A stretch of 64,000 bases of DNA from Affinibrenneria salicis (GCF_008710095.1 NZ_VYKJ01000009.1:124001-188000), one strand, 5' to 3'; shown: positions 1 to 10,852, counted from the first letter of the stretch. The notes: generated from the letters alone by a model not told the origin. Numbers and translations: made by a program.

Positions 1-847
1 CATTTGGAAAATCACTCAATATCTCAATCAATTGCAAACCACGGAACAGGCTCTGGCTGCCGGGCGGTTTCTCTTTTTTCGCGTCGTTTTCATCCACATT
101 TTTTGCGCACATAGCACAAGACTCCCGGTTCTATTGTTCTGATGGTGCTGCAGATCCCCTCGCAGCGTGAAGCATCCGGACGACGACCGTATCTCCGTCG
201 TATAGCCCGAACGGGCCGGCCGCACATCACACGTCAAGAAATGATCACTCATAATTTCAGGCTGATGACAAAACTCGTTATCAGGGAGAGCGCGGCGAGG
301 AGCCGTAGCGGCGTTAACCGCCGCCCCCCGGCGCGGCAGGGCCGGGCATCCCGGTCTCGTCGGCGACATAAAATGATGACCAATCATTTTTTAATTAAAA
401 CGAACGCGTTGCTTTACCGCTCGCTCAGCGGCCATATTTTTTGGAATTATATTCCGCGATATGAAATACACTAAATGATTTAAGCTGCAGGAAAAAAAGT
501 TATCGCGTTGAACAACGCAACGCGTTAGCCCTTTATCAGCGAAACGCACGAAGTCGATGGCGCCGCGTAACGCGGCAAGCGAGGAACGAACTAACCGGGA
601 ACGAATTTGTCCAGCCAACGGCTGGACTTCGGTGAGAAACAGGATATCTCGAATTAACCCCCGACGAACTTACGCCGGTATGTAATTCGGGCGGCAAATC
701 ATCGGATGCGGATTTGCACGCTGCTGGAGGCGGCCGCGCAGAGGCGAGGACCAGCGACGGGCCGGGTAATTGCATTCAGCCAACATGCCTGCAATCTGAA
801 CTATGCCGGAGGAATACCGGGGAAGCCTTCCCCGGTCAGCCAGCGAC
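1..847. other. Region without a recognised gene
   Basis: No supported gene is visible. The open frames here (for example 142-474 plus and 28-387 minus) have skewed composition, no ribosome site and overlap each other on both strands. In E. coli argO lies beyond mscS, but no ArgO-like sequence is seen. A GC-rich stretch at 288-360 with short inverted GC motifs looks like decayed or repetitive intergenic DNA. Confidence 0.5.
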
Positions 848-1708
848 TTATGCCTGCTCCGGCGCGTTAACCTTGTGCAGGTGAACGTCCATTTGCGGAT
901 AAGGAATACCGATATTGTGCTGGTCCAGCGCGCGTTTGAAGTTTTCCATTAGATCCCAGAAAACGTCCTGCGCATCGCCGTTGGTCGTCCAGACCCGGAC
1001 AACGAAGTTCAGGGAAGAGGCCGCCATCTCGTTCAGGCGGATCGTCACGCCCTTTTCGTGCTGAATGCGCTTATCTTCGGCGATAATATCGCCCAGCACT
1101 TTTTTCACTACATCGATGTCGGCATCATAGGCCACGCCCACAATAATTTCCGTACGGCGGTTAGGCTCACGCGAGCTGTTGATAATATTGCCGGCAATGA
1201 TTTTACCGTTCGGCACAACAATAATCTTGTCATCCACCGTACGCAGCGTGGTGGAGAAAATCTGCACCTGCAGCACCGTACCGGCGACGCCGCCCAGATC
1301 CACCGTCTCACCGGTGCGGAACGGGCGGAAGACCACCAGCAGCACCCCGGCGGCCAGGTTGGACAGCGAGCCCTGCAGAGCCAGACCAACGGCTAAACCG
1401 GCGGCGCCCAACACGGCGATAACCGACGCCGTTTGCACCCCAATCCGGCTCAGCGCGGCGATCAGCGTAAAAGCGATAATCCCATAGCGCACCAGCGCGG
1501 CAAGGAAGTCGGCCACGGTCGCGTCTATCGAACGGCTCACCATCAGGCGGTTAAGCGTCTTCGACACCACGCGCGCCACCAGCATACCGGCAATCAAAAT
1601 CACCAGCGCGGCGACGATGTTCACCACGTATTGCAGCAACAGTTCCTGGTTGGCGCTCAGCCAGTTCTCCAGTTTACCGACGCTCGCAGCAACGTTCAGT
1701 TCTTCCAT
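848..1708 (-). CDS. mscS: Small-conductance mechanosensitive channel MscS
   Basis: MscS is a homoheptameric inner-membrane channel that opens on membrane tension and releases solutes during hypo-osmotic shock. The protein is 286 residues, the same length as E. coli MscS, and near-collinear with it. The Gly/Ala-rich pore helix ([19 protein letters not shown], about residues 98-116) is intact, preceded by two hydrophobic helices and followed by the beta domain ([10 protein letters not shown]) and the cytoplasmic vestibule with the terminal YPQMDV motif. It is the last gene of the epd-pgk-fbaA-mscS series, separated from fbaA by a strong hairpin at 1777-1805, so it probably has its own promoter. 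Confidence 0.97.
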   Translation of the reverse strand: MEELNVAASVGKLENWLSANQELLLQYVVNIVAALVILIAGMLVARVVSKTLNRLMVSRSIDATVADFLAALVRYGIIAFTLIAALSRIGVQTASVIAVLGAAGLAVGLALQGSLSNLAAGVLLVVFRPFRTGETVDLGGVAGTVLQVQIFSTTLRTVDDKIIVVPNGKIIAGNIINSSREPNRRTEIIVGVAYDADIDVVKKVLGDIIAEDKRIQHEKGVTIRLNEMAASSLNFVVRVWTTNGDAQDVFWDLMENFKRALDQHNIGIPYPQMDVHLHKVNAPEQA

Positions 1709-1776
1709 TTAAAACCCCTGTAGATTGACTCTGCGCGTCATCGCGCGTTTCACACCAAAAATTTACAGCCTTAACG

Positions 1777-1805
1777 AAATAAGGCTCCTTAACGGAGCCT
1801 TATTT
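1777..1805 (-). terminator. Hairpin terminator after fbaA
   Basis: A perfect 12-bp stem (1777-1788 with 1794-1805) closes a 5-nt loop. Its AT-rich base gives a T-rich tail on the minus strand, as in an intrinsic terminator. It lies between the fbaA stop and the mscS start and probably ends most epd-pgk-fbaA transcripts. Confidence 0.75.
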
Positions 1806-1892
1806 CTATACCCATTATACTTCAGACTGCGGGAATCCGGCTGGCCGCCTTCCCGCATCCTGACGTCTATCGGATATAAACCTTTATGAATC

Positions 1893-2969
1893 TTAGAGAA
1901 CGTCGATAGCGTTCAGTTCTTTAAAGGCTTTTTCCAGGCGGGCAACCATGCTGCTCTGAGCGGCACGCAGCCATACGCGCGGATCGTAGAATTTCTTGTT
2001 CGGTTTGTCGGCGCCTTCCGGGTTACCCAGCTGGGCCTGCAGGTAGGCTTCATTTTTCTTATAGAAATGAAGAATACCTTCCCAGTTTGCCCACTGAGTA
2101 TCGGTATCGATGTTCATTTTGATAACACCGTAACCAACCGCTTCTTTGATTTCTTCCGCAGTAGAACCAGAACCGCCATGGAACACGAAGTTCAGGCTGT
2201 TGTGCGGCAGATTGTATTTTTCAGACACGTAATCCTGCGAGTTGCGCAGAATTTTCGGCGTCAGCTGAACGTTACCCGGTTTGTATACGCCGTGCACGTT
2301 ACCGAAGGAGGCAGCGATAGTGAAACGCGGGCTGATCGCATTCAGGGTTTCGTAAGCATAAGCGACATCTTCCGGCTGGGTGTACAGCGCGGAGTTATCC
2401 AGATGGCTGTTATCAACGCCATCTTCTTCACCGCCGGTGCAGCCCAGTTCAATTTCCAGCGTCATGCCGATTTTCGCCATGCGAGTCAGATATTTGCTGG
2501 AGATTTCGATGTTTTCTTTCAGAGACTCTTCAGACAGGTCGATCATGTGAGAAGAGAACAGCGGTTTACCGGTGGCGGCGAAGTGTTTTTCACCTGCGTC
2601 CAGCAGGCCGTCAAGCCACGGCAGCAGTTTTTTCGCACAGTGGTCGGTATGCAGGATAACCGGCACGCCATAATATTCCGCCATCTGATGAACATGGTGA
2701 GCGCCGGAGATCGCACCCAGGATAGCAGCCTGCTGACCTTCAGCTTTCAGACCTTTACCAGCGATAAATGCGGCGCCGCCGTTGGAGAACTGAACGATAA
2801 CCGGTGCGCGAACTTTCGCTGCGGTTTCCAGTACTGCGTTAATGGAGTCGGTACCGACGCAGTTAACCGCAGGCAGCGCAAAGTTATTTTCTTTTGCTAC
2901 TGCGAAAACTTTCTGTACGTCATCACCAGTGATGACACCGGGTTTTACGAAATCAAAAATTTTAGACAT
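1893..2969 (-). CDS. fbaA: Class II fructose-bisphosphate aldolase
   Basis: FbaA cleaves fructose 1,6-bisphosphate to glyceraldehyde 3-phosphate and dihydroxyacetone phosphate, and runs the reverse reaction in gluconeogenesis; it is zinc dependent and cytosolic. The 358-residue product matches the usual 359. Class II signatures are present: HTDHC near residue 107 (zinc ligand and catalytic Asp), ELGCTGGEEDGV near 174, FGNVHGVYKPGN near 222 and FHGGSG near 264. It lies 102 bp downstream of pgk in the conserved epd-pgk-fbaA order and is followed by a hairpin terminator. Confidence 0.98.
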   Translation of the reverse strand: MSKIFDFVKPGVITGDDVQKVFAVAKENNFALPAVNCVGTDSINAVLETAAKVRAPVIVQFSNGGAAFIAGKGLKAEGQQAAILGAISGAHHVHQMAEYYGVPVILHTDHCAKKLLPWLDGLLDAGEKHFAATGKPLFSSHMIDLSEESLKENIEISSKYLTRMAKIGMTLEIELGCTGGEEDGVDNSHLDNSALYTQPEDVAYAYETLNAISPRFTIAASFGNVHGVYKPGNVQLTPKILRNSQDYVSEKYNLPHNSLNFVFHGGSGSTAEEIKEAVGYGVIKMNIDTDTQWANWEGILHFYKKNEAYLQAQLGNPEGADKPNKKFYDPRVWLRAAQSSMVARLEKAFKELNAIDVL

Positions 2970-3071
2970 GCTACTTGTCCTGTTTCGTTGGCCGTGGAGG
3001 GTTAGAGAAATCAGTTACTGCCCCGGCGACACGGCGCCGGGACGTTAGAAACGGGCGAACCCGTTCAGGTA

Positions 3072-4235
3072 TTACTTTTTAGCGCGCGCTTCCAGCATCG
3101 CTACTGCAGGCAGGGTTTTACCTTCCACGAATTCGAGGAACGCACCGCCACCGGTAGAGATGTAGGAGATCTGGTCAGCAATGCCGAACAGATCGATCGC
3201 AGCCAGCGTATCACCGCCGCCAGCGATAGAAAACGCTTCGCTTTCCGCGATGGCTTTAGCGACAATTTCCGTACCTTTACGGAAGTTCGGGAATTCGAAT
3301 ACGCCGACCGGGCCATTCCACAGAATGGTTTTGGCGTTTTTCAGGATTTCAGCCAGGTGTTCGGCGGAAACGTCGCCGATATCCAGGATCTGCTCGTCAT
3401 CTTTAACGGCGGTCACTGATTTCAGCGTTGCAGAAGCGGTTTCAGAGAATTCGGTCGCTACGCGCACATCGCTCGGTACCGGAATATCGCAGGTTTCCAG
3501 CAGTTTTTTCGCTTCCGGAATCAGATCGGCTTCACACAGGGATTTACCCACGTTGTGGCCCTGAGCGGCGATGAAGGTATTGGCGATACCGCCGCCAACG
3601 ATCAGCTGGTCAGCGATTTTGGACAGGGAGTCCAGTACGGTCAGCTTAGTGGATACTTTAGAACCGCCGACAATGGCGACCATCGGACGAGCCGGTTTGC
3701 CCAGTGCTTTACCCAGCGCTTCCAGTTCGGCGGACAGCAGCGGACCGGCACAGGCGATCGGGGCGAATTTACCTACGCCGTGAGTCGAAGCCTGAGCGCG
3801 GTGAGCCGTACCAAAAGCATCCATCACGAACACATCGCACAGCGCGGCGTATTTTTTAGCCAGCACTTCGTCGTCTTTCTTTTCGCCCTTGTTGAAACGG
3901 ACGTTTTCCAGTACGACCAGCTCGCCTTCAGCCACGTCTACACCGTCCAGATAGTCTTTCGCCAGACGAACCGGAGCAGACAGTTTATCTTTCAGGTAAT
4001 TAACCACCGGCAGCAGAGAGAACGCTTCGTCGTATTCGCCTTCAACCGGACGGCCCAGGTGGGACGTTACCATGACGCGAGCACCCTGTTTCAGCGCTGC
4101 TTCGATGGTCGGCAGAGAGGCGCGGATACGTGCGTCAGACGTCACTTTGCCATTTTTTACCGGAACATTCAGATCTGAACGGATAAAGACACGTTTGCCA
4201 GCCAGATCCAGATCGGTCATTTTGATTACAGACAT
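3072..4235 (-). CDS. pgk: Phosphoglycerate kinase
   Basis: Pgk transfers phosphate between 1,3-bisphosphoglycerate and ADP in glycolysis. The 387-residue protein has the family length. The N-terminal RSDLNVP substrate loop, the SHLGRP motif near residue 60, GGSKVSTK near 195 and the C-terminal nucleotide-binding GGGDT motif are all present. It starts 24 bp after the epd stop, indicating co-transcription with epd. Confidence 0.98.
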   Translation of the reverse strand: MSVIKMTDLDLAGKRVFIRSDLNVPVKNGKVTSDARIRASLPTIEAALKQGARVMVTSHLGRPVEGEYDEAFSLLPVVNYLKDKLSAPVRLAKDYLDGVDVAEGELVVLENVRFNKGEKKDDEVLAKKYAALCDVFVMDAFGTAHRAQASTHGVGKFAPIACAGPLLSAELEALGKALGKPARPMVAIVGGSKVSTKLTVLDSLSKIADQLIVGGGIANTFIAAQGHNVGKSLCEADLIPEAKKLLETCDIPVPSDVRVATEFSETASATLKSVTAVKDDEQILDIGDVSAEHLAEILKNAKTILWNGPVGVFEFPNFRKGTEIVAKAIAESEAFSIAGGGDTLAAIDLFGIADQISYISTGGGAFLEFVEGKTLPAVAMLEARAKK

Positions 4236-4259
4236 GGTGAATCCTCTTGTTGATTCTCT

Positions 4260-5324
4260 TTAAAGTTGCTTGAGCGAAGTATCGGCGCAGTGGCCAATAC
4301 CGTCGTACCAGAAACCGCAGGCCGCCATCGCGCGGGTTGTATCCAGCATCCGATTGGCGAAGCCCCATTCATTGTCGCACCAGACCAGCGTTTTTATCAG
4401 GTGCTGACCACTAACCCGCGTCTGAGTGCCGTCAACAATAGCACTATGCGGATCGTGATTAAAATCTGCCGACACCAGCGGCAGCTCAGTGTAGTCAACT
4501 ATACCACGAAATGATTCTTGTGCTGATTTTTGCAGCAGTTCATTGATTTGGTTTACATTTACTGCACTTTTTACGCTCACGCTAAGATCGATCGCCGTCA
4601 CATTAATCGTCGGCACCCGCACCGATATCGCCTCGAAGCGATCCAGAAACTGCGGGAAGATGCGGGTAATGCCGGCCGACAGTTTGGTATCGACCGGAAT
4701 AATCGACTGACTGGCGGCGCGGGTACGGCGCAGGTCGCGGTGATAGGCGTCAATCACCGGCTGGTCGTTCATCGACGCGTGAATCGTGGTAACGGTGCCG
4801 TTTTCGATGCCGAAAGCGTCATCCAGTAATTTAATAATGGGAATAATACAGTTGGTGGTGCAGGAGGCGTTGGAAACGATACGGTGTTCGGCGCGCAGCG
4901 TCTCATGATTCACGCCGAAAACGATGGTGGCGTCTAAATCCGCCGTCCCCGGGTGGGAGAACAACACCTTTTTCGCGCCGGCGGCCAGATGCGCTTCGCC
5001 ATCGGCCCGGCTGCCGTATACGCCGCTGCAGTCCAGCACCACATCCACACCCAGCTCACGCCAGGGAAGATCGCCGGGCTCTCGCTGATGCAGCAGGCGA
5101 ATCGTATCATCCCCGACATACAGCCGATCGCCTTCCTGGCGCACCTCCCAGGCGAAACGCCCGTGGCTGGAATCGTATTTGAGCAAGTGCGCCATTCCCT
5201 GCGCATCCGCGAGTTCATTGATTGCCACAACAGATAGCTCAGCACGACGTCCGGACTCATAAAGCGCACGCAAAACGCTACGGCCAATGCGGCCAAAACC
5301 GTTTATGGCAATACGGATTGTCAT
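4260..5324 (-). CDS. epd: D-erythrose-4-phosphate dehydrogenase
   Basis: Epd oxidises erythrose 4-phosphate to 4-phosphoerythronate for pyridoxal phosphate synthesis; it is a GAPDH relative. The N-terminal Rossmann motif [15 protein letters not shown] and the catalytic Cys in SNASCTTNC (about residue 155) are clear. The protein is 354 residues, about 15 longer than E. coli Epd. The extra residues follow the conserved RMLDTT segment near the C terminus (tail [11 protein letters not shown]), where the stop codon has shifted downstream. It is first in the epd-pgk-fbaA operon. Confidence 0.95.
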   Translation of the reverse strand: MTIRIAINGFGRIGRSVLRALYESGRRAELSVVAINELADAQGMAHLLKYDSSHGRFAWEVRQEGDRLYVGDDTIRLLHQREPGDLPWRELGVDVVLDCSGVYGSRADGEAHLAAGAKKVLFSHPGTADLDATIVFGVNHETLRAEHRIVSNASCTTNCIIPIIKLLDDAFGIENGTVTTIHASMNDQPVIDAYHRDLRRTRAASQSIIPVDTKLSAGITRIFPQFLDRFEAISVRVPTINVTAIDLSVSVKSAVNVNQINELLQKSAQESFRGIVDYTELPLVSADFNHDPHSAIVDGTQTRVSGQHLIKTLVWCDNEWGFANRMLDTTRAMAACGFWYDGIGHCADTSLKQL

Positions 5325-5806
5325 GCTACTCCCTGTGTCGTGGTGATCATACCTGCCTCTTAGAATAATCCAGTGCGCGATCGGGAATACATATTGTGCC
5401 CTGGTATGCGTTATTTTGCATGTGCTGGCGCGTTCGATTTGCCATCTGACGCGGCAGAACCCTATTATTCGCCCAACAACTGAAACGCTTCAGCTAGCAT
5501 AAACGAATTAATCGACTAAGGGAATATCCACGCCTGGCGCAGGCAAAGAAAAGTCAAAAACGGACCGACGACGGAGCGGGCCGGACGAAGCGACCGGCGG
5601 ATGACTGGCCTGCGGAACATGATGCGCGACCGCCGCGGATAAGAGAAAGGGGGAGCGATGACCACGCTGCCGACCGGCACGGACAGTGCGCGCCGCGCGA
5701 TAACGCGATAATAGGCAATGTGCGTTGAAAACGGTTCGAGGCCGGCATAGCGCCGGCCTCGGGTGCCTGACGAAGGCTTGACCCGGAGCAACCGGGCCAG
5801 GCGAGC
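5325..5806. other. epd-tktA intergenic region
   Basis: This 482-bp gap lies upstream of epd and downstream of tktA. No gene is supported. The part at 5560-5700 is GC-rich with purine-rich tracts; the part next to epd (5325-5515) is AT-richer and should hold the epd operon promoter. The only clear structure is the hairpin at 5738-5760. Confidence 0.5.
5738..5760 (-). terminator. Hairpin after tktA, possible terminator
   Basis: A perfect 9-bp GC-rich stem (5738-5746 with 5752-5760) closes a 5-nt loop about 47 bp past the tktA stop. The minus-strand tail has only a short T run, so intrinsic termination is possible but not certain. Confidence 0.45.
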
Positions 5807-7801
5807 TTATTTCAGCAGCGCCTTCGCTTTCGCCACCACGTTTTCCACGGTGAAGCCAAACTCGCGGAACAGCAGATCCGCCGGCGCGGATTCGCCGAAG
5901 CTTTCCATACCGACGATTGCGCCATTCAGGCCAACATATTTATACCAGTAGTCGGCGATACCGGCTTCCACCGCCACCCGCGCCGCGACGCTGGCCGGCA
6001 GCACGGATTCACGGTAGCTGGCATCCTGTTTATCAAAGGCATCGGTCGACGGCATGGAAACCACGCGCACGCGACGCCCTTCGGCCGTCAGCGCTTCACT
6101 GGCCGCCACGGCCAGCGCCACTTCGGAACCGGTGGCAATCAGAATCAGTTCCGGCTGACCCGCGCAATCTTTCAGCACATAGGCGCCTTTCGCCACGTCG
6201 GCCAGTTGCTGAGCGTCGCGATCCTGCTGCGGCAGATTCTGACGCGACAGGATAAGGGCGGTCGGACCATCCTGACGCTCAATGGCATATTTCCACGCCA
6301 CCGCGGTTTCCACCTGATCCGCCGGGCGCCATGTGCTCATATTCGGCGTGACCCGCAGGCTGGCCAACTGCTCGACCGGCTGATGAGTCGGGCCGTCTTC
6401 GCCCAGACCGATGGAGTCATGGGTGTAGACGTAGATGCTGCGAATTTTCATCAGCGCCGCCATACGCACCGCGTTACGGGCATATTCGACAAACATCAGG
6501 AATGTCGCGGTATAAGGAATAAAGCCGCCGTGCAGCGAGATCCCGTTGGCGATTGCGGTCATACCGAACTCACGCACGCCGTAGTGGATGTAGTTGCCCG
6601 CTTCATTTTCATTAATCGGCTGCGAACCGGACCAGAGGGTCAGATTGCTCGGCGCCAGGTCGGCCGAACCGCCAAGGAATTCCGGCAGCAGCGGGCCAAA
6701 AGCGTCCAGCGCGTTTTGCGAAGCCTTACGGCTGGCGATACTGGCCGGATTCGCCTGCAGTTTGTCGATAAAGGCCTGAGAATTAGCCTGCCAGTCGGCG
6801 GGCAACTGACCCTGAGTACGCCGCTTGAACTCCGCCGCCAGTTCAGGATAAGCCTGCTGGTAAGCGGCAAAAACGGCGTTCCACTCCGCTTCGCGCGCCT
6901 GACCGGCCTGTTTCGCATCCCACTGCGCATAGATATCGGCAGGAATTTCAAAGGGCGCGTAGTGCCAGCCCAGTTTCTCGCGGCTGGCCGCCACTTCCGC
7001 ATCGCCCAGCGGCGCGCCATGCACATCGTGGGTACCCGCTTTGTTCGGCGAACCAAAACCAATCACCGTTTTGCACATCAGCAGGGACGGTTTATCCGTC
7101 ACCGCGTGCGCGTCTTCAATCGCCCGCTTAATCGCGTCGGCATCGTGGCCGTCTACGCCGCGGATCACGTGCCAGCCGTAAGCTTCGAAGCGAGCCGCGG
7201 TGTCATCGGTAAACCAGCCATCTACATGACCATCGATAGAAATCCCGTTGTCATCGTAAAACGCCGTCAGTTTACCCAGTTTCAGCGTTCCGGCCAGTGA
7301 GCAAACTTCATGGGAAATACCTTCCATCATGCAGCCGTCGCCAAGTAACACCCAGGTATGATGGTTAACGATTTCATGCCCCGGACGGTTGAACTGCGCG
7401 GCCAGCGTGCGTTCCGCAATCGCCATGCCCACGGCGTTCGCAATCCCCTGCCCCAGCGGCCCGGTCGTCGTTTCCACACCGTCGGTATAGCCGTATTCCG
7501 GGTGACCTGGCGTTTTCGAGTGTAATTGACGGAAGTTTTTCAGCTCTTCGATCGGCAGATTGTAACCGGTGAGGTGCAGCAGGCTATAGATCAGCATAGA
7601 GGCATGACCGTTGGACAGCACGAAACGGTCGCGGTTGGCCCAGTGTGGATTGACCGGATTGTGGCTGAGATAATCGCGCCACAGCACTTCAGCGATATCG
7701 GCCATCCCCATCGGGGCGCCAGGATGACCGGATTTTGCTTTCTGCACGCCGTCCATGCTCAGGGCACGAATGGCGTTGGCAAGTTCTTTACGAGAGGACA
7801 T
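5807..7801 (-). CDS. tktA: Transketolase
   Basis: Transketolase moves two-carbon ketol units between pentose-phosphate pathway sugars, using thiamine diphosphate and Mg. The product is 664 residues (E. coli TktA 663). The thiamine diphosphate motif GDGCMMEG near residue 155, the HGAPLGD region, and [16 protein letters not shown] near 470 are intact. The neighbouring order epd-tktA-loiP is that of E. coli. It is transcribed divergently from loiP. Confidence 0.98.
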   Translation of the reverse strand: MSSRKELANAIRALSMDGVQKAKSGHPGAPMGMADIAEVLWRDYLSHNPVNPHWANRDRFVLSNGHASMLIYSLLHLTGYNLPIEELKNFRQLHSKTPGHPEYGYTDGVETTTGPLGQGIANAVGMAIAERTLAAQFNRPGHEIVNHHTWVLLGDGCMMEGISHEVCSLAGTLKLGKLTAFYDDNGISIDGHVDGWFTDDTAARFEAYGWHVIRGVDGHDADAIKRAIEDAHAVTDKPSLLMCKTVIGFGSPNKAGTHDVHGAPLGDAEVAASREKLGWHYAPFEIPADIYAQWDAKQAGQAREAEWNAVFAAYQQAYPELAAEFKRRTQGQLPADWQANSQAFIDKLQANPASIASRKASQNALDAFGPLLPEFLGGSADLAPSNLTLWSGSQPINENEAGNYIHYGVREFGMTAIANGISLHGGFIPYTATFLMFVEYARNAVRMAALMKIRSIYVYTHDSIGLGEDGPTHQPVEQLASLRVTPNMSTWRPADQVETAVAWKYAIERQDGPTALILSRQNLPQQDRDAQQLADVAKGAYVLKDCAGQPELILIATGSEVALAVAASEALTAEGRRVRVVSMPSTDAFDKQDASYRESVLPASVAARVAVEAGIADYWYKYVGLNGAIVGMESFGESAPADLLFREFGFTVENVVAKAKALLK

Positions 7802-8171
7802 GCTTTACTCCAGATCGGATTGAACAAATGTCTCACTAGCATCAGACATTGAAATCAATACCTTAGCTAAAAAAGACCAGGTAAGAATGGCTACAAATGT
7901 ACATGAAATCAGCCGCAATTGCACTGAGATCGCCGGCCGGCCGCGATGTTTTCCAGCCGGGCGCGGATCTCCACTTTTAGCCGACGCCGCACGAAGGCCC
8001 AGACCAATTCTGATTCCATTTTTTCCGCGATATATTTTAGAATCATTAACTCGATATTTTCAGCCTTTTCAGGTAGTTTTGTCAGCGCCATCCCAAATGA
8101 CCGGCGTAATATTGAGCGCCGGCCAGGCATTTTCCGTTTTATTTTACTTAAGTCATTAGGAAAATGATGTT
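7802..8171. promoter_or_regulatory. Divergent promoter region tktA/loiP
   Basis: This 370-bp gap separates two divergent genes and must contain the promoters of both. It becomes AT-rich toward loiP (8030-8170). I do not recognise a specific operator. Confidence 0.4.
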
Positions 8172-8924
8172 ATGAAAATCAAAACCTCTCTAATCGCTAT
8201 CAGCATCGCATCGCTGCTGGCCGGATGTCAGACTCTGGATACCGGCGCTTTAATGCAGTCCGGCACTCAAGCTTACCAGGCCGCCACGCTCAGCGACGAG
8301 CAAGTCAAAACGCTTAGCGCGCAATCCTGCGAAGCAATGGATAAAGAAGCAAAAATTGCCCCGGCCAATAGCACTTACACCAAACGCCTGAACAAGATCG
8401 CTAAAGCGCTCGGCAACGATATCAACGGCACGCCGGCTAACTACAAGGTTTATCTGACCAGCGACGTTAACGCGTGGGCAATGGCAAACGGCTGCATCCG
8501 CGTTTACAGCGGCCTGATGGATATGATGAACGACAACGAAGTCACTGGCGTGCTCGGCCATGAAATTGGTCACGTTGCGCTCGGCCATAGCCGTAAAGCC
8601 ATGCAGGTAGCCTATGCGACCTCGGCCGCACGCAGCGCCGCCGCTTCCGCCGGCGGCGTAGCCGCGACGCTTTCCCAGACTCAACTGGCTGATTTAGGCG
8701 AAAAACTGGTTAACGCACAGTTCTCCCAGACTCAGGAATCGCAGGCCGATGACTACTCTTTCGAACTGCTGAAGAAACGCGGCATTAAAACGGAAGGTTT
8801 AGCCACCAGCTTTGAAAAACTGGCCAAACTGGACGCAGGAAGCCAGAGCAGCATGTTCGACTCTCATCCGCCGTCAGAAGAACGCGCTAAACACATCCGC
8901 CAGCGCATCACTTCCGGCAAATAA
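8172..8924 (+). CDS. loiP: Lipoprotein metalloprotease LoiP (M48 family)
   Basis: LoiP (YggG) is an outer-membrane-associated zinc protease linked to low osmolarity. The 250-residue product begins with a lipoprotein signal peptide ending in LLAGC. The HEIGH zinc motif is at about residues 130-134 with the third ligand region QESQADDYSFELL near 188, typical of the M48 fold. The C-terminal SHPPSEERAKHI segment is also characteristic. It is the last core gene before the secretion island. Confidence 0.95.
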   Translation: MKIKTSLIAISIASLLAGCQTLDTGALMQSGTQAYQAATLSDEQVKTLSAQSCEAMDKEAKIAPANSTYTKRLNKIAKALGNDINGTPANYKVYLTSDVNAWAMANGCIRVYSGLMDMMNDNEVTGVLGHEIGHVALGHSRKAMQVAYATSAARSAAASAGGVAATLSQTQLADLGEKLVNAQFSQTQESQADDYSFELLKKRGIKTEGLATSFEKLAKLDAGSQSSMFDSHPPSEERAKHIRQRITSGK

Positions 8925-8990
8925 TCGCGTGATGTCATAGTTATACCGCCTGCCCATCCCGTCGCCGGGTAAACGGCGCAGACGGCGCAT

Positions 8991-9029
8991 AACATAATAG
9001 GGGCAGCTCTACCGGGCTGTCCTTATGTT
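8991..9029 (+). terminator. Hairpin after loiP
   Basis: The arms 8991-9007 and 9016-9029 pair through AACATAA/TTATGTT and GGCAGC/GCTGTC with a one-base bulge. The hairpin lies about 70 bp past the loiP stop and has no long T tail, so it may act as a weak or Rho-assisted terminator. Confidence 0.4.
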
Positions 9030-9269
9030 ATCCATATTTCTGCCGGTCGGAGGGCGTGACGGGTTTAATAACATTGAATTGATAACAAGATGATTGCAAA
9101 TCACATAAACACAACATCCCCATTAGAATACAAACATTACTCCGCCGATAATAACAATACCGCCGCTAACTAAAGCAAATTGTACAAAAAGGATTCTTGC
9201 CGCTCATTGTTGATTGTTTCTTATCTTGCCACCAGAATATCCCGCCGCCGGGCATTCAGCGAAAAATCG

Positions 9270-9538
9270 CCAGGAATAGTCTCAAACCACATTAACTTCA
9301 TAACCTTATATGGATCAAGGTACGAGTCTTCGATACTATCAACAGTAACTACGCTAATTAATTAGCAGGCGAACTAAATAATTCCGCTTTACTGTTATTT
9401 CATGATTGAAATACTGGCCGCGTTGGGTAGAATCCACTGAAATTATCGTTCTGCCCTGCTGTCTTTTGCATTTTTTACATGATCACGGATGTTTCAGGAT
9501 CCCATTCGGGGCGTTTACCGCTCCGTGCGGTAGCTATG
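9270..9538 (+). promoter_or_regulatory. Duplicated promoter/leader region, copy 1
   Basis: This region is the sister of 11053-11320. Both begin with the same 17-mer (CCAGGAATAGTCTCAAA), both carry ATTGAAATACTGGC followed by a related GCGTTG stretch, and both end in CCCATTCGGGG, a short hairpin and GCGGTAGCTATG. The total lengths are 269 and 268 bp. In this copy the hairpin stem is CGGGGCG/CGCTCCG. The GCGGTAGC immediately 3' of the hairpin resembles the ops element (GGCGGTAGNNT) that recruits RfaH, though the 11th base does not fit. It lies ahead of the ORF at 9562 and of hcp1. Confidence 0.5.
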
Positions 9539-9561
9539 CTTCGAGAAAAAAAAGGACATTT

Positions 9562-9909
9562 ATGAATCGGACTGCGCACACTCCGCCACCCGCAGATATG
9601 CTGCCGTTTACTTCACCCGTAAACCAGATGCAGCCATCTCCCCGGTTAAAGATCAACGCCGAACGGCTCAGCCGATTCAGCGATATCGACGTTAACGCCC
9701 TGCCGGCCCGCATGCCCGCACCTGGCGCCTGCTCCCGCTTTTTTGCTTCTCCCTTTGACAACGTTATTGCCGACATGCCGCATACCGGATCCGGTGGCTG
9801 CGCCGTACGCGCGCCTGCCCTCGCCAGCGCACGACATGCCTTTACTCCTCGTCACCACAACAAAGCCATTGCGTCCATCTCTGTGCAGAATCGTCGAAGC
9901 CAGGGCTGA
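9562..9909 (+). CDS. Unrecognised 115-residue protein
   Basis: I do not recognise this product. The ATG at 9562 is preceded by AAGGAC at five-base spacing, a good ribosome site, and it follows directly on the conserved leader ending at 9538. An upstream start at 9406 would run through that leader and is unlikely. The protein begins MNRTAHTPPPADMLPF, is rich in Pro, Ala and Ser, basic at the C terminus, and has no signal peptide or membrane segment. Its place between a T6SS-type leader and hcp1 suggests a link to secretion, but the function is unknown and the ORF may not be expressed. Confidence 0.35.
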   Translation: MNRTAHTPPPADMLPFTSPVNQMQPSPRLKINAERLSRFSDIDVNALPARMPAPGACSRFFASPFDNVIADMPHTGSGGCAVRAPALASARHAFTPRHHNKAIASISVQNRRSQG

Positions 9910-10220
9910 TTCCCGGCTCAGGTCGGTGTGCATGCAGCATGACGGATATATATTTATCCCCGGCAAACAGAAAATAATGAATAACGGGACGATTGGCTTT
10001 AACAGACCCAATATATGTTGGCTGAAAGGAAGTCAGGCAGCGATCCGATCTCAATCGCTTAATCCTTTCAGCCAAAATAAATAGCGTCGACTTTTTTCAC
10101 AACGAGCAACTGAACGAAAAAATATTCACAATACGAATCCGGCTACTTATTCCCGATAACTAACAGGAATAAGCAGCGGTGATTTATCTGCAGGCCCATT
10201 AACCAATAAGAGTAGGTATT
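9910..10220. other. Intergenic region upstream of hcp1
   Basis: This 311-bp stretch holds no supported gene. The last 25 bases before hcp1 (AACCAATAAGAGTAGG) resemble the end of the other hcp leaders, including the AAGAG/GAAGAG ribosome site, but the rest does not match the hcp2/hcp3/hcp4 leaders. Confidence 0.45.
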
Positions 10221-10703
10221 ATGGCTATTGATATGTTTATGAAGGTTGACGGCGTAAGCGGCGAATCAAAAGACGCCGGCCATACGGGATGGACCGATAT
10301 CACTTCCTTTAGCTGGGGCGCGTCTCAACCGGGCAATATGAGCGTGGGCGGCGGCGGCGGCGCCGGCAAAGTGAACTTTAATGACCTGCATGTTAATGCG
10401 CTGGTTGATAAATCCACGACGGCTCTGCTGAAACACTGCTCCAGCGGCAAGCATCTGGGCAAAGTTGAACTTTCCGTGTGTAAAGCGGGTGGTCAGCAGG
10501 TTGAGTATGCCAAAATTACGCTGGAAGACGTACTGGTGACTTCCGTGCAGTACATGGGATCGGACAACGGCGAACTGGTTGGCGTGTCCTACGCATTCCA
10601 GGCCGCGAAAGTGAAACAGCAGTACTGGGAACAGACCACTTCCGGCGGAAAAGGCGCTGAAAGCAGCACCGGCTGGAACATCAAGGAAAACAAAGAAGTC
10701 TGA
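10221..10703 (+). CDS. hcp: T6SS tube protein Hcp (copy 1)
   Basis: Hcp (TssD) forms the hexameric rings stacked as the inner tube of the T6SS, and can carry small effectors in its lumen. The 160-residue product shows the family features: MAIDMFMKVDGVSGES at the N terminus, the GWTDITSFSWGASQP segment, the Gly-run GGGGGAGK, and the C-terminal KVKQQYWEQTTSG. It is an evolved paralogue of hcp2-4 with small substitutions (DAGHTG, ALVDKSTTALLKH, YAKITLEDV). It stands alone, 1 kb upstream of operon 1, behind its own leader region. Confidence 0.95.
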   Translation: MAIDMFMKVDGVSGESKDAGHTGWTDITSFSWGASQPGNMSVGGGGGAGKVNFNDLHVNALVDKSTTALLKHCSSGKHLGKVELSVCKAGGQQVEYAKITLEDVLVTSVQYMGSDNGELVGVSYAFQAAKVKQQYWEQTTSGGKGAESSTGWNIKENKEV

Positions 10704-10730
10704 TGCCGGCACGGGCCTGAACGGCCGGCA
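10704..10730 (+). terminator. Hairpin after hcp1
   Basis: TGCCGGC at 10704-10710 pairs with GCCGGCA at 10724-10730, immediately after the stop codon. There is no T run; termination is plausible only. Confidence 0.35.
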
Positions 10731-10823
10731 AATTCGTGACCGGCAACACCAGAGGGAACTGGCGTCAGAAGTCCGGGTCACCCCGGGTTCTGGCGACGCC
10801 GGCCGCCGGAGCGCACCCCGCTA

Positions 10824-10852
10824 CGATAAGCCCGGGTATCCCGGGCTTATCG
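10824..10852. repeat. Perfect GC-rich palindrome
   Basis: A 13-bp perfect inverted repeat (10824-10836 with 10840-10852) around a 3-nt loop lies in the gap between hcp1 and operon 1. It has no T tail. It could be a REP-type element or a bidirectional terminator. Confidence 0.5.

Noticed and set aside
28..775. Several overlapping frames on both strands at the left edge
   Set aside because: No ribosome sites, no family features, mutual overlap; composition typical of stop-poor GC-rich DNA.
9405..9480. Sigma-54 promoter for the T6SS
   Set aside because: No GG-N10-GC pair with a convincing -24/-12 context was found here, in copy 2 or in the hcp leaders.
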